64,000 bases of DNA, taken from assembly GCF_900141935.1 (NCBI RefSeq), contig NZ_FQYX01000020.1, positions 1 through 64,000 of the forward strand, written 5' to 3'. A model generated the notes under the pieces. That model was not told the DNA's origin, did no database searches, and worked only from the letters and a program-made list of their open reading frames with translations. Made by a program: the position numbers and the translations under genes. Shown here one piece after another: positions 43,929 through 51,934 of this stretch (position 1 is its first letter; each line of letters begins with the position of its first letter). The stretch comes from Arenibacter nanhaiticus (lineage in GTDB: Bacteria; Bacteroidota; Bacteroidia; Flavobacteriales; Flavobacteriaceae).

Positions 43929-44844
43929 CTGTGATCAATTTTTTTAATCGACTAAATTCTTCCTTAGAATTAAAGGCAATAGTGATTTTACCTTTTCCTT
44001 TTTCCGAGGCTTTAATATCTACTTTGGTGGATAGGTAGTTAGAAAAAGAACCGAGATTTTCTTTAATAAATTCTGGCTGAAGGCTAGGCTTTTTCTTGGC
44101 TGAAGGAATATTTTCCCCAGCATCGCCATTTAGTATTCTTTCTTGATATTCTTTAACAGCTTTCTCTGTATCTCTGACCGAAAGGTTTTCGCCTACGATC
44201 TTCTCATATAATGCTATTTGGTCTTTTTGCTTCTCTATATTTACCAAAGCCCTACCGTGGCCCATAGAAACAAACCCATCTCGAATACCGGTCTGAATAA
44301 TAGGATCTAACCGTAGTAAGCGCAGGTAATTGGTTATGGTAGAACGTTTTTTTCCGACCCTTTCGCTCATTTTTTCCTGAGTCAATTGAATTTCATCAAT
44401 TAATCTTTGGTATGACAAGGCTATTTCTATAGGGTCTAGATCTTGTCGTTGGATATTTTCTACCAAGGCCATTTCTAAGGACTCTTGGTCGTTGGCAATA
44501 CGGATATAAGCCGGAATGGTTTCCAAACCGATCAGTTTGGAGGCTCTAAAACGTCGTTCCCCAGAAACTAACTGATAGCTGTTAAAATCGAGTTTTCTGA
44601 CCGTAATGGGCTGAATAACCCCTAGTTCCTTAATGGAAGAGGCCAGTTCTTGTAGTGCTTCATCGTTAAAATTGGAACGTGGTTGGAAAGGGTTTACTGC
44701 GATACTTTCCAGATCTAATTCTACAATATTGCCTACTACTTTATCGGCATTTTTGTCGGATACCGATTGAATATCATTATTAGGGTCTTTTAATAAGGCC
44801 GATAGGCCTCGTCCTAGTGCTTGTTTTTTGATTGCTTTCGCCAT
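43921..44844 (-). CDS. parB: Chromosome-partitioning protein ParB
   Basis: A 307-residue CTP-dependent DNA clamp that spreads from parS sites. It begins with the typical KKQALGRGLSALL, the CTPase/nuclease-fold domain has QPITVRKLDFNSYQLVSGERRFRASK near residue 77, and the helix-turn-helix has LTQEKMSERVGKKRSTITNYLRLL near 153. The C-terminal dimerisation region (FSRLKKLITG) is present. It overlaps parA by one base. No parS site was recognised in the window. Confidence 0.95.
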   Translation of the reverse strand: MAKAIKKQALGRGLSALLKDPNNDIQSVSDKNADKVVGNIVELDLESIAVNPFQPRSNFNDEALQELASSIKELGVIQPITVRKLDFNSYQLVSGERRFRASKLIGLETIPAYIRIANDQESLEMALVENIQRQDLDPIEIALSYQRLIDEIQLTQEKMSERVGKKRSTITNYLRLLRLDPIIQTGIRDGFVSMGHGRALVNIEKQKDQIALYEKIVGENLSVRDTEKAVKEYQERILNGDAGENIPSAKKKPSLQPEFIKENLGSFSNYLSTKVDIKASEKGKGKITIAFNSKEEFSRLKKLITGE

Positions 44845-45617
44845 TATACTGTTTCCTTGTTTTTCACTACAACTTCATGGGCCAAATTTAAGTAATTGGC
44901 AGCTCCTTTACTACTGGCGTCGTATTTAATAATGCTTTCTCCGTAGCTAGGGGCTTCGCTAAGTCTAACATTTCGTTGAATGATAGTGTCGAAGACCATT
45001 TCGGAAAAATGTTTTTTTACTTCTTCCACGACCTGATTTGATAAACGTAGCCTAGAATCGTACATGGTAAGTACCATGCCTTCTATATCTAAGTCTGGGT
45101 TATGGATTTTTTGAACACTTTTAATAGTGTTTAATAACTTGCCTAATCCTTCCAAGGCAAAATATTCGCACTGAATAGGGATCATAACAGAATCTGCCGA
45201 TGTTAAGGCATTAAGCGTCAGAAGCCCTAAGGAAGGAGCGCAGTCTATAAGAATATAGTCATAATCGTTTTTCAGGTCTCTTATTGCTTTTTTCATCATA
45301 TACTCCCTTTCGTCCTGATCTACAAGTTCTATTTCAATAGCAACAAGATCGATATGGGCAGGAATAAGGTCGACATTAGGAGAAGAGGTTTTTACAATCA
45401 TTTCCCTGGCAGCTTTGGTATGTTCCAAAAGTTGATAGGTACCATAGGCTACACTTTCGACATCGATACCTAAGCCAGAAGTGGCATTTGCTTGTGGATC
45501 AGCATCAATAAGTAATACTTTTTTTTCCAAAACCCCCAAAGAGGCAGCCAAGTTTACCGAAGTAGTAGTTTTTCCTACTCCTCCTTTTTGATTCGCAATA
45601 GCAATTATTTTGCCCAT
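44844..45617 (-). CDS. parA: Chromosome-partitioning ATPase ParA
   Basis: A 257-residue Walker-type ATPase (Soj) that positions the ParB-bound origin. The deviant Walker A KGGVGKTTTSVNLAASLG starts near residue 11, and LLIDADPQANATSGLG and ILIDCAPSLGLLTLNAL follow. It starts at ATG 45617 and heads the run parA-parB-DUF5683-dapB-lepB on the minus strand. Chromosomal rather than plasmid origin is indicated by the housekeeping neighbours. Confidence 0.96.
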   Translation of the reverse strand: MGKIIAIANQKGGVGKTTTSVNLAASLGVLEKKVLLIDADPQANATSGLGIDVESVAYGTYQLLEHTKAAREMIVKTSSPNVDLIPAHIDLVAIEIELVDQDEREYMMKKAIRDLKNDYDYILIDCAPSLGLLTLNALTSADSVMIPIQCEYFALEGLGKLLNTIKSVQKIHNPDLDIEGMVLTMYDSRLRLSNQVVEEVKKHFSEMVFDTIIQRNVRLSEAPSYGESIIKYDASSKGAANYLNLAHEVVVKNKETV

Positions 45618-45765
45618 TTTCCTAGTAAGTTAGAGGGTAAAAATACAATTATTTATGGTGTTATAAAATGTAATTTGTTAACACAAAGTGAATAACTTAC
45701 GGTATATTTTGTTAAATAAAGTTAATAACTAAGGGTGGTCGCGAACAATAAATGATTATAGGGGC

Positions 45766-47967
45766 TTAATCGATCAATATTTTCAAAATCTCAATGGCGG
45801 CATCGCTTATTTTAGTCCCGGGACCATATATAGCCACCGCTCCGGCATCAAGTAGGTAGGCGTAATCCTGTTTAGGAACTACCCCTCCTACGATCACCAT
45901 AATATCTTCGCGCCCATGGGCCTTTAATTCCTGTAATACTTGCGGCACCAATGTTTTGTGGCCTCCTGCCAATGAGGAGATACCTAGAATATGCACATCG
46001 TTTTCCACGGCTTGTTTTGCGGCTTCTGCCGGGGTTTGGAAAAGGGGGCCTATATCTACATCGAAGCCTAGATCGGCATAGCCGGTTGCCACTACCTTAG
46101 CTCCACGATCGTGACCATCTTGGCCCATTTTAGCAATCATGATACGTGGCCTACGGCCATCTTGCTCTGCAAAGGTGTCGGCCAATTCGCGTGCTTTTTT
46201 AAAGCTATCGTTGTTCTTTATTTCTTTTGAATACACCCCGGTAAATGATTTTATTTCGGCTTTATGGCGCCCAAAAACTTCTTCAAGAGCCAAACTTATT
46301 TCGCCTAAAGTAGCTCTTGCTTTTGCAGCCTTGATCGCTAAAGCTAATAAATTTTCTTCATTATGAATCTGTCCTTGCCTGCTTTTGTCTTTGGCCGATG
46401 TTTTTTGATGGGCTGTATCTGTCAGGTCTTTTAGAGCCTGCCTCACCGCTTCTTCCTTTCTGTTTTTCTTTACTTCTGCTAAACGGGCCAATTGCTGCCT
46501 TCTGACCGCTGCATTATCTACTTCAAGGATTTGAAGGGTATCATCTGCGGAATATTTATATTTATTAACACCTACAATTATATCCCTATCACTATCGATA
46601 CGAGCTTGTTTTTTTGCGGCAGCTTCTTCAATTCTTAATTTTGGAATACCTGCTTCAATAGCCTTGGTCATCCCGCCGAGAGCTTCTATTTCTTCAATTA
46701 ATTCCCAAGCTTTTCTTGCAATTTCGTCGGTCAGTTTTTCTACGTAGTAACTTCCTGCCCAAGGATCTACCGTATTTGTAATTCCGGTCTCATGTTGCAA
46801 AAACAATTGGGTGTTTCGGGCAATACGGGCCGAAAAATCGGTGGGTAGGGCAATGGCCTCGTCCAAGGCATTGGTATGCAAGCTTTGGGTGCCCCCAAAA
46901 ACAGCCGCGGCCGCTTCTATGGTAGTACGTGCAATATTGTTAAAGGGATCATGCTCGGTCAGACTCCAACCGCTGGTTTGGCTATGGGTGCGCAACATCA
47001 AGCTTTTTTCGCTTTTTGGATGAAACTGTCGTACCAGTTTGGCCCATAGTAATCTTCCCGCCCTCATTTTGGCGACTTCCATAAAATGGTTCATTCCTAT
47101 GCCCCAAAAGAAAGATATCCTAGGAGCAAAGGTGTCTATAGTCATTCCTGTTTTAAGTCCGGTTCTAATATATTCGAGGCCATCGGCCAGCGTATAGGCC
47201 AATTCTATGTCTGCCGTAGCCCCTGCTTCGTGCATGTGGTAACCAGAGATACTGATACTGTTAAACTTTGGCATATGCTTGCTGGTATACTCAAAAATAT
47301 CGGAAACAATTTGCATCGAAGGTGCTGGGGGATAGATATAAGTGTTTCTCACCATGAATTCCTTTAGGATATCGTTTTGTATGGTCCCAGCAAGATCTTT
47401 GATAGCAACGCCTTGTTCTTCTGCTGCTACGATATAAAAAGCCATAATAGGTAAAACGGCACCGTTCATGGTCATGGAAACCGACATTTTATCTAAAGGG
47501 ATATCCTGAAATAGAATTTTCATATCTTCAACGGAATCAATGGCTACACCGGCCTTGCCAACATCGCCTACCACCCGTTCATGGTCGCTGTCATAACCTC
47601 TATGAGTAGGAAGATCAAAAGCCACGGAGAGGCCTTTTTGCCCCGCTTTTAAATTTCTACGGTAAAAAGCATTGCTTTCTTCCGCGGTAGAGAATCCGGC
47701 GTACTGTCGTATGGTCCATGGCTTTTTTACATACATAGTAGAATAGGGACCTCGTAAAAAAGGGGGTATCCCGGCTGCAAAATTTAAATGTGGTATTCCT
47801 TCAATGTCCTCCTGGGTATATAGAGGTTTTAAAGCGATCCCTTCAGCAGTTTCAAAAGGAGTGAGCTTTTCTTTCCCAGAGTTGGCCGCCATCTTCTTGT
47901 CCTGCAAACCTATGGGCGATTCTTGGGAAGGAACTAGTTGTATGTGTTGAAGATTTTTTCTTGCCAT
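45766..47967 (-). CDS. Methylmalonyl-CoA mutase, large (catalytic) subunit
   Basis: A 733-residue adenosylcobalamin enzyme that interconverts methylmalonyl-CoA and succinyl-CoA. The barrel has the active-site [13 protein letters not shown] near residue 87 and [19 protein letters not shown] near 260. The B12-binding domain (about 600-733) has the base-off motif [15 protein letters not shown], and [25 protein letters not shown] follows. It pairs with the small subunit encoded 82 bases upstream. Propionate or branched-chain amino acid catabolism, or the reverse route to propionyl-CoA, is the likely use. Confidence 0.96.
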   Translation of the reverse strand: MARKNLQHIQLVPSQESPIGLQDKKMAANSGKEKLTPFETAEGIALKPLYTQEDIEGIPHLNFAAGIPPFLRGPYSTMYVKKPWTIRQYAGFSTAEESNAFYRRNLKAGQKGLSVAFDLPTHRGYDSDHERVVGDVGKAGVAIDSVEDMKILFQDIPLDKMSVSMTMNGAVLPIMAFYIVAAEEQGVAIKDLAGTIQNDILKEFMVRNTYIYPPAPSMQIVSDIFEYTSKHMPKFNSISISGYHMHEAGATADIELAYTLADGLEYIRTGLKTGMTIDTFAPRISFFWGIGMNHFMEVAKMRAGRLLWAKLVRQFHPKSEKSLMLRTHSQTSGWSLTEHDPFNNIARTTIEAAAAVFGGTQSLHTNALDEAIALPTDFSARIARNTQLFLQHETGITNTVDPWAGSYYVEKLTDEIARKAWELIEEIEALGGMTKAIEAGIPKLRIEEAAAKKQARIDSDRDIIVGVNKYKYSADDTLQILEVDNAAVRRQQLARLAEVKKNRKEEAVRQALKDLTDTAHQKTSAKDKSRQGQIHNEENLLALAIKAAKARATLGEISLALEEVFGRHKAEIKSFTGVYSKEIKNNDSFKKARELADTFAEQDGRRPRIMIAKMGQDGHDRGAKVVATGYADLGFDVDIGPLFQTPAEAAKQAVENDVHILGISSLAGGHKTLVPQVLQELKAHGREDIMVIVGGVVPKQDYAYLLDAGAVAIYGPGTKISDAAIEILKILID

Positions 47968-48049
47968 GGTTTCTAAAGATGATTAGGTAGGTTCAGTACG
48001 ATACTTTTTGATGTTATACAACCAAAAATTAAACGGTAATGCTAATTGT

Positions 48050-49438
48050 TTATGGTTGTTCTTGTTTTAACCTATTTTGTTCCAGGGTTTCGGACAGTCT
48101 TTTCTCTATGATGGGTTCAATAAGGGTTTTTCTGGCTTTGGTTTTTACAAAAGGGTAAAGCTCTAGCATGTCTTTCATTGTATCTTCCTTGGAACGATAT
48201 TTATTGGTTCCAACAAGGATTTTTTCCTTATAGTTAAATAACTGTTCTTCCTTGCCGGCACTTTCCTTGATCTTTTTCTGTATTTGGTGTTCCTTCAACT
48301 GTACCAAAAAGCCTCCGCCTTTTTCAATTAGCTTAAAGAGCTCTAGAGCTTTTGAAGCTAGTTGGTGTGTTAGGGTTTCTATATAATAGGAGCCCGCTGA
48401 AGGGTTGTTTACTTTGTCAAAATAGCTTTCATTTTTTAGAATCAGCAACTGATTTCTGGCCATGCGTTCCGCAAACTCGTTATCCCTGTGATAAATAGCA
48501 TCATAGGGAGTGTTACAAATTGTATTGGCCTCGCCCAAAATGGCCGACATACATTCTGTAGTAGTACGGAGCAAATTGGTATTGTAATCGTAAATGGTTT
48601 TATTGCGTTTGCTAGGCATACCAATAATATGGCAATTGGGATTGGCACCGTATTCGGTGGCCAAGGAGGCAAATAGCCTGCGTAAAGCCCTTAATTTTGC
48701 TATTTCAAAGAAATAGTCGCTACCCACGGCTACTATAAAGGTAATGGTATGCTGCTGCATCCCTGCTTCCAGGGTATTGTTTAAATGGTTTAAATATTCA
48801 TTGGCATGGGCTAGGGCATATGCCAATTGTTGGGTGATGTTAGCACCTGCATTTTGATATAAAGCCATATCTACCCCCAAGGTCGTAGCGTGGCCCAGTG
48901 ATACTATAGCGTCTAAATTCTGATGGTCTTCTTTTAGGTTGACGAACCAATTGCCTTGCCTAGCCAAATGACCGATGATATCTATATTCAGAAAGATTTT
49001 GGCCGATTTGTTTTTGCTAAACTCGAGGATGGACTTCGTATAATTCTCGGAAAGAAACTGAAGGTTAAAATAAATAGGAGTTGTCCTAAGATCTATCCCC
49101 TTTAACAGCTCTTGAATTTCGGTTTCTGGGGAAGGCACTGTAAAATAAATGCTTTCGGCGCCACGGGAAATAGCATCTAAAGCTTTATCGTTGGCTACAA
49201 TGGCATTTCCCGCGAATATCTTTTGACAAATTCTCCATTTACTTTCCTGAGGAAAGGAGTTCAATGGTAGGTCTATTAAATCTTCTGAATTGTAAAATGG
49301 CTTTACCTTAATACCTTCAGGTGATTCCCAGACCAAGGTTTCGTTATAGTCGGCCCCTTTAAGGTCTACCTGAATTTTTTGTTTCCAAGCCTTGGATGAT
49401 GTTTCGGAAAAGTCACTAAATAGATCGGGTTTATCCAT
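48050..49438 (-). CDS. Methylmalonyl-CoA mutase, small (non-catalytic) subunit
   Basis: A 462-residue partner of the catalytic subunit. It retains the barrel (for example YDYNTNLLRTTTECMSAILGEANTI near residue 290 and NPSAGSYYIETLTHQLASKALEL near 345) but lacks any cobalamin-binding domain: it ends at about residue 462 without a D-x-H-x-x-G motif. Actinobacterial small subunits are longer and keep a degenerate B12 domain, so the Flavobacterial form is trimmed. The start overlaps the stop of the upstream FtsB-like gene by one base. It forms a heterodimer with the large subunit. Confidence 0.9.
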   Translation of the reverse strand: MDKPDLFSDFSETSSKAWKQKIQVDLKGADYNETLVWESPEGIKVKPFYNSEDLIDLPLNSFPQESKWRICQKIFAGNAIVANDKALDAISRGAESIYFTVPSPETEIQELLKGIDLRTTPIYFNLQFLSENYTKSILEFSKNKSAKIFLNIDIIGHLARQGNWFVNLKEDHQNLDAIVSLGHATTLGVDMALYQNAGANITQQLAYALAHANEYLNHLNNTLEAGMQQHTITFIVAVGSDYFFEIAKLRALRRLFASLATEYGANPNCHIIGMPSKRNKTIYDYNTNLLRTTTECMSAILGEANTICNTPYDAIYHRDNEFAERMARNQLLILKNESYFDKVNNPSAGSYYIETLTHQLASKALELFKLIEKGGGFLVQLKEHQIQKKIKESAGKEEQLFNYKEKILVGTNKYRSKEDTMKDMLELYPFVKTKARKTLIEPIIEKRLSETLEQNRLKQEQP

Positions 49439-49764
49439 TATTTTTTAGTTTTTAAACTATCCTCGTATTCTATTAAATAAATTTCTTCGTTTTTTCTTTT
49501 TAGATAGTACTGTTCCCGGGCAAATTTTTCGAGCTGGTTTTTGTCCGATAATTTTTCGATAATCAATTTGTCTTTGGCAATTTCTTCTTTTAAAAACTCT
49601 TGTTGTTTTTCTAATTTTTCAATTTCCTCTTTGAGTTCCCAATGTATTAAAAGGGAATTGGTGTCAAAAAAAACCATCCAAATGACAAATACCGTAAGGA
49701 TCAGTACATAGGTGTTGGTAACAATGCCAAACCATTTTTTCTTTCTTATACCTTTAATACCCAT
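49438..49764 (-). CDS. FtsB/DivIC-like septum formation initiator protein
   Basis: A 108-residue bitopic protein with a short cytoplasmic part, one membrane helix (VTNTYVLILTVFVIWMVFF, about residues 15-33), and a coiled coil (about 45-85) followed by the FAREQYYLKRKNEEIYLIE segment of the FtsB/DivIC family. It bridges FtsL and FtsQ in the divisome. It is encoded between udk (6-base gap) and the small mutase subunit (1-base overlap). Confidence 0.9.
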   Translation of the reverse strand: MGIKGIRKKKWFGIVTNTYVLILTVFVIWMVFFDTNSLLIHWELKEEIEKLEKQQEFLKEEIAKDKLIIEKLSDKNQLEKFAREQYYLKRKNEEIYLIEYEDSLKTKK

Positions 49765-49770
49765 ATATGA

Positions 49771-50379
49771 TTATCCTATTTTGTCGTTTATAATGGTACG
49801 TACGATATCTACGGCAACGGTATTGTATTTATTGTTAGGAATTATAATATCGGCAAATTCCTTGGTAGGTTCAATAAACTGATCGTGCATGGGCTTTAAG
49901 GTATGTTGGTAACGGTTAAGTACTTCCTCTAAATCACGTCCACGTTCATTAATGTCTCTTTTTAACCTTCTAATGAGGCGTTCATCCGAGTCTGCATGGA
50001 CAAAAATCTTAATATCGAACAATTCTCGAATTTCTGGTTGTGTCATGATTAAAATTCCTTCTACGATCATTACTTTTCTAGGGTGCGAAAGAATAGTGTC
50101 CTCGGTTCTATTGTGCTTGACAAATGAATACACCGGTTGGTGTATTGGCAAGCCTTCTTTTAGGCTTTTCAGGTGACTGACGAGCAAGTCAAAATCTATG
50201 GCACGTGGATGATCGAAATTTATTTGTGAACGCTCCTCATAAGTCAAATGGGACAAATCATTATAATAGGAGTCTTGAGAAATAACTCCCACTTCCTCAT
50301 TAGGAAATTCATTGATAATTTGGTTGACAACAGTTGTTTTGCCACAGCCTGTTCCTCCCGCAATCCCTATAATTAGCAT
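49771..50379 (-). CDS. udk: Uridine kinase
   Basis: A 202-residue P-loop kinase that phosphorylates uridine and cytidine. The Walker A motif IIGIAGGTGCGKTTVVNQII begins near residue 3, VISQDSYYNDLSHLTYEER near 34 and NFDHPRAIDFDLL near 56 bind the nucleoside, and RRLKRDINERGRDLEEVLNRY near 130 is the lid. The start is ATG 50379; a longer frame would need a non-ATG start. It is the first gene of the run udk-ftsB-like-mutase small-mutase large. Confidence 0.96.
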   Translation of the reverse strand: MLIIGIAGGTGCGKTTVVNQIINEFPNEEVGVISQDSYYNDLSHLTYEERSQINFDHPRAIDFDLLVSHLKSLKEGLPIHQPVYSFVKHNRTEDTILSHPRKVMIVEGILIMTQPEIRELFDIKIFVHADSDERLIRRLKRDINERGRDLEEVLNRYQHTLKPMHDQFIEPTKEFADIIIPNNKYNTVAVDIVRTIINDKIG

Positions 50380-50782
50380 GCTTATGTTTTTTGTTTCAAA
50401 AATAAGGATTTGGCACGAAACCAACCCGATTAAAATAAATGGCTACCGTTTATAAAATATGTTTTTATAGCACAGTGCACCAAAATTGTCTTTTTAAAGC
50501 TAAAGGTGAAAAAACTAAAATAATGATATAAAAATAGTTGATACCTATTGTTCAATTTTTCTGTTATTGGATCCGGTCCTATTTGTTTTTCTTCGACTTC
50601 TGAAGTCTTTTTACATAAAACGTATGGTTAAAAAGCATAGGTGTTTTCTATTTCAAAACCTTTGGTAGCATCTTTGGGAAAGTTAAGGAATGTTTTTTTA
50701 ACAAAAAAATGGATTAAATATAGTGAAATCCCTATGATTTATTGGTGTTTTGTATTTTGATAAGTGTTTAAAAATTAACAGA
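50380..50782. other. Intergenic region, no gene seen
   Basis: This AT-rich spacer between the divergent udk and serine hydrolase genes contains no convincing frame or RNA gene. It must hold the udk promoter; I could not fix it. The promoter for the plus-strand gene is at 50783-50810. Confidence 0.5.
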
Positions 50783-50810
50783 TTGTGGACGTGTATATTA
50801 AATATCTTTG
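50783..50810 (+). promoter_or_regulatory. Promoter of serine hydrolase gene
   Basis: TTG at 50783-50785 and TATCTTTG at 50803-50810 with a 17-base spacer match the Bacteroidota elements; the ATG follows at 50833. Confidence 0.6.
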
Positions 50811-50832
50811 TTTTTGTAATTGTTGCTAATAT

Positions 50833-51753
50833 ATGAGAAGCCTCTTTTTTATTTTCTTCGTTTGTTTTTTGTTTTTATGTCCTTTGTGGGCACAGAAAGC
50901 TTTGCCTCTACGTCTTGATGAGGCTGACTTAAAACCCTTAAGGAGTTTAGAACACACCCTTTTGCAAAGGAATTTAGAGAAGGAACTCATGGCCAATGCC
51001 CGTTGGAAATATCTCATGAACCAAAAGAAAATGGCTGTCGGGATTGTAGATTTAAGAAATCCTCAACAGGCAAAATTTGCCAGTATCAATGGGGCCCATA
51101 TGATGTATGCGGCAAGTTTGCCCAAAATAGCAATATTATTAAGCTCAATGGATGCCATAGAAAAAGGAGAGTTGCAAGAAACTGACGAAATTAAACGAGA
51201 CATGCGCTTAATGATCAGTAAATCTAACAACCAGGCTTCTACAAGAATGATAGACCGATTAGGATATGATAAAATAGCGTCGGTAATGACCGACCCTCAA
51301 TACAAATTTTACGATAAAAGTCGCGGGGGCGGTCTTTGGGTAGGAAAACGCTATGGAGGAGGAGGGGACACCAATAGGGAACCCTTGAAAAACTTATCGC
51401 ACGCTGCTACTGTGAATCAGGTTTGTAGGTATTATTATATGTTGGTGAACGGAAAATTAGTAAATAACCAACGCTCCAAACAAATGCTCGACATTATGGG
51501 GGAACCAGAACTACACCATAAATTTGTAAATACACTAGACCAAATTGCACCCACGGCAAAATTGTTCCGGAAATCGGGCTCTTGGAAAAACTTCCATTCG
51601 GACTCAGTTTTAGTCTGGGGAAAAAATCCTTCTAGACGTTATATTCTAGTAGCATTGGTCGATGATCCCAATGGGGACGAAATTATTAGGAGCCTAGTAA
51701 GGCCTATAGAAAAAGTTTTAAAGAATACCGTAAATACAGTAGCCTTAAATTAA
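50833..51753 (+). CDS. Exported class A beta-lactamase-like serine hydrolase, copy 1
   Basis: A 306-residue exported protein with a strongly hydrophobic signal peptide (about residues 1-21, ending L-W-A-Q). The serine beta-lactamase/penicillin-binding fold is shown by S-L-P-K at 95-98, S-N-N at 131-133 and K-S-G at 247-249, so the S-x-x-K, S-x-N and K-T-G-type triad is complete. The omega-loop Glu of true class A lactamases is not obvious. It may be a peptidase or amidase acting on wall or glycopeptide material. It sits before the nucleotide-transporter-like gene, and a second such hydrolase lies beyond that gene. Confidence 0.85.
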   Translation: MRSLFFIFFVCFLFLCPLWAQKALPLRLDEADLKPLRSLEHTLLQRNLEKELMANARWKYLMNQKKMAVGIVDLRNPQQAKFASINGAHMMYAASLPKIAILLSSMDAIEKGELQETDEIKRDMRLMISKSNNQASTRMIDRLGYDKIASVMTDPQYKFYDKSRGGGLWVGKRYGGGGDTNREPLKNLSHAATVNQVCRYYYMLVNGKLVNNQRSKQMLDIMGEPELHHKFVNTLDQIAPTAKLFRKSGSWKNFHSDSVLVWGKNPSRRYILVALVDDPNGDEIIRSLVRPIEKVLKNTVNTVALN

Positions 51754-51934
51754 GTCGACCTAATAAACACCTTAAGAATTTTCTTCTGGCTATATTGATT
51801 TTAGTCTCCTTGTAATCAATTATTTTCTTAAATTACCATATGATGAATTTTGTGGGATCGTGGTCCTTATGAGCAGGATCATATATAAGATTCTGTAGGA
51901 AACTTAATATAAAGAGCTAAGAACGTAACCATAG

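Noticed and set aside
43921-45617. parAB as plasmid partition genes
   Set aside because: The neighbours lepB and dapB are chromosomal housekeeping genes, so these are the chromosomal Soj/Spo0J type.
45640-45720. TTTGT-TAAC-ACAAA dyad upstream of parA considered as a parS site
   Set aside because: The arms are only 5 bases and AT-rich and do not resemble the GC-containing parS consensus.
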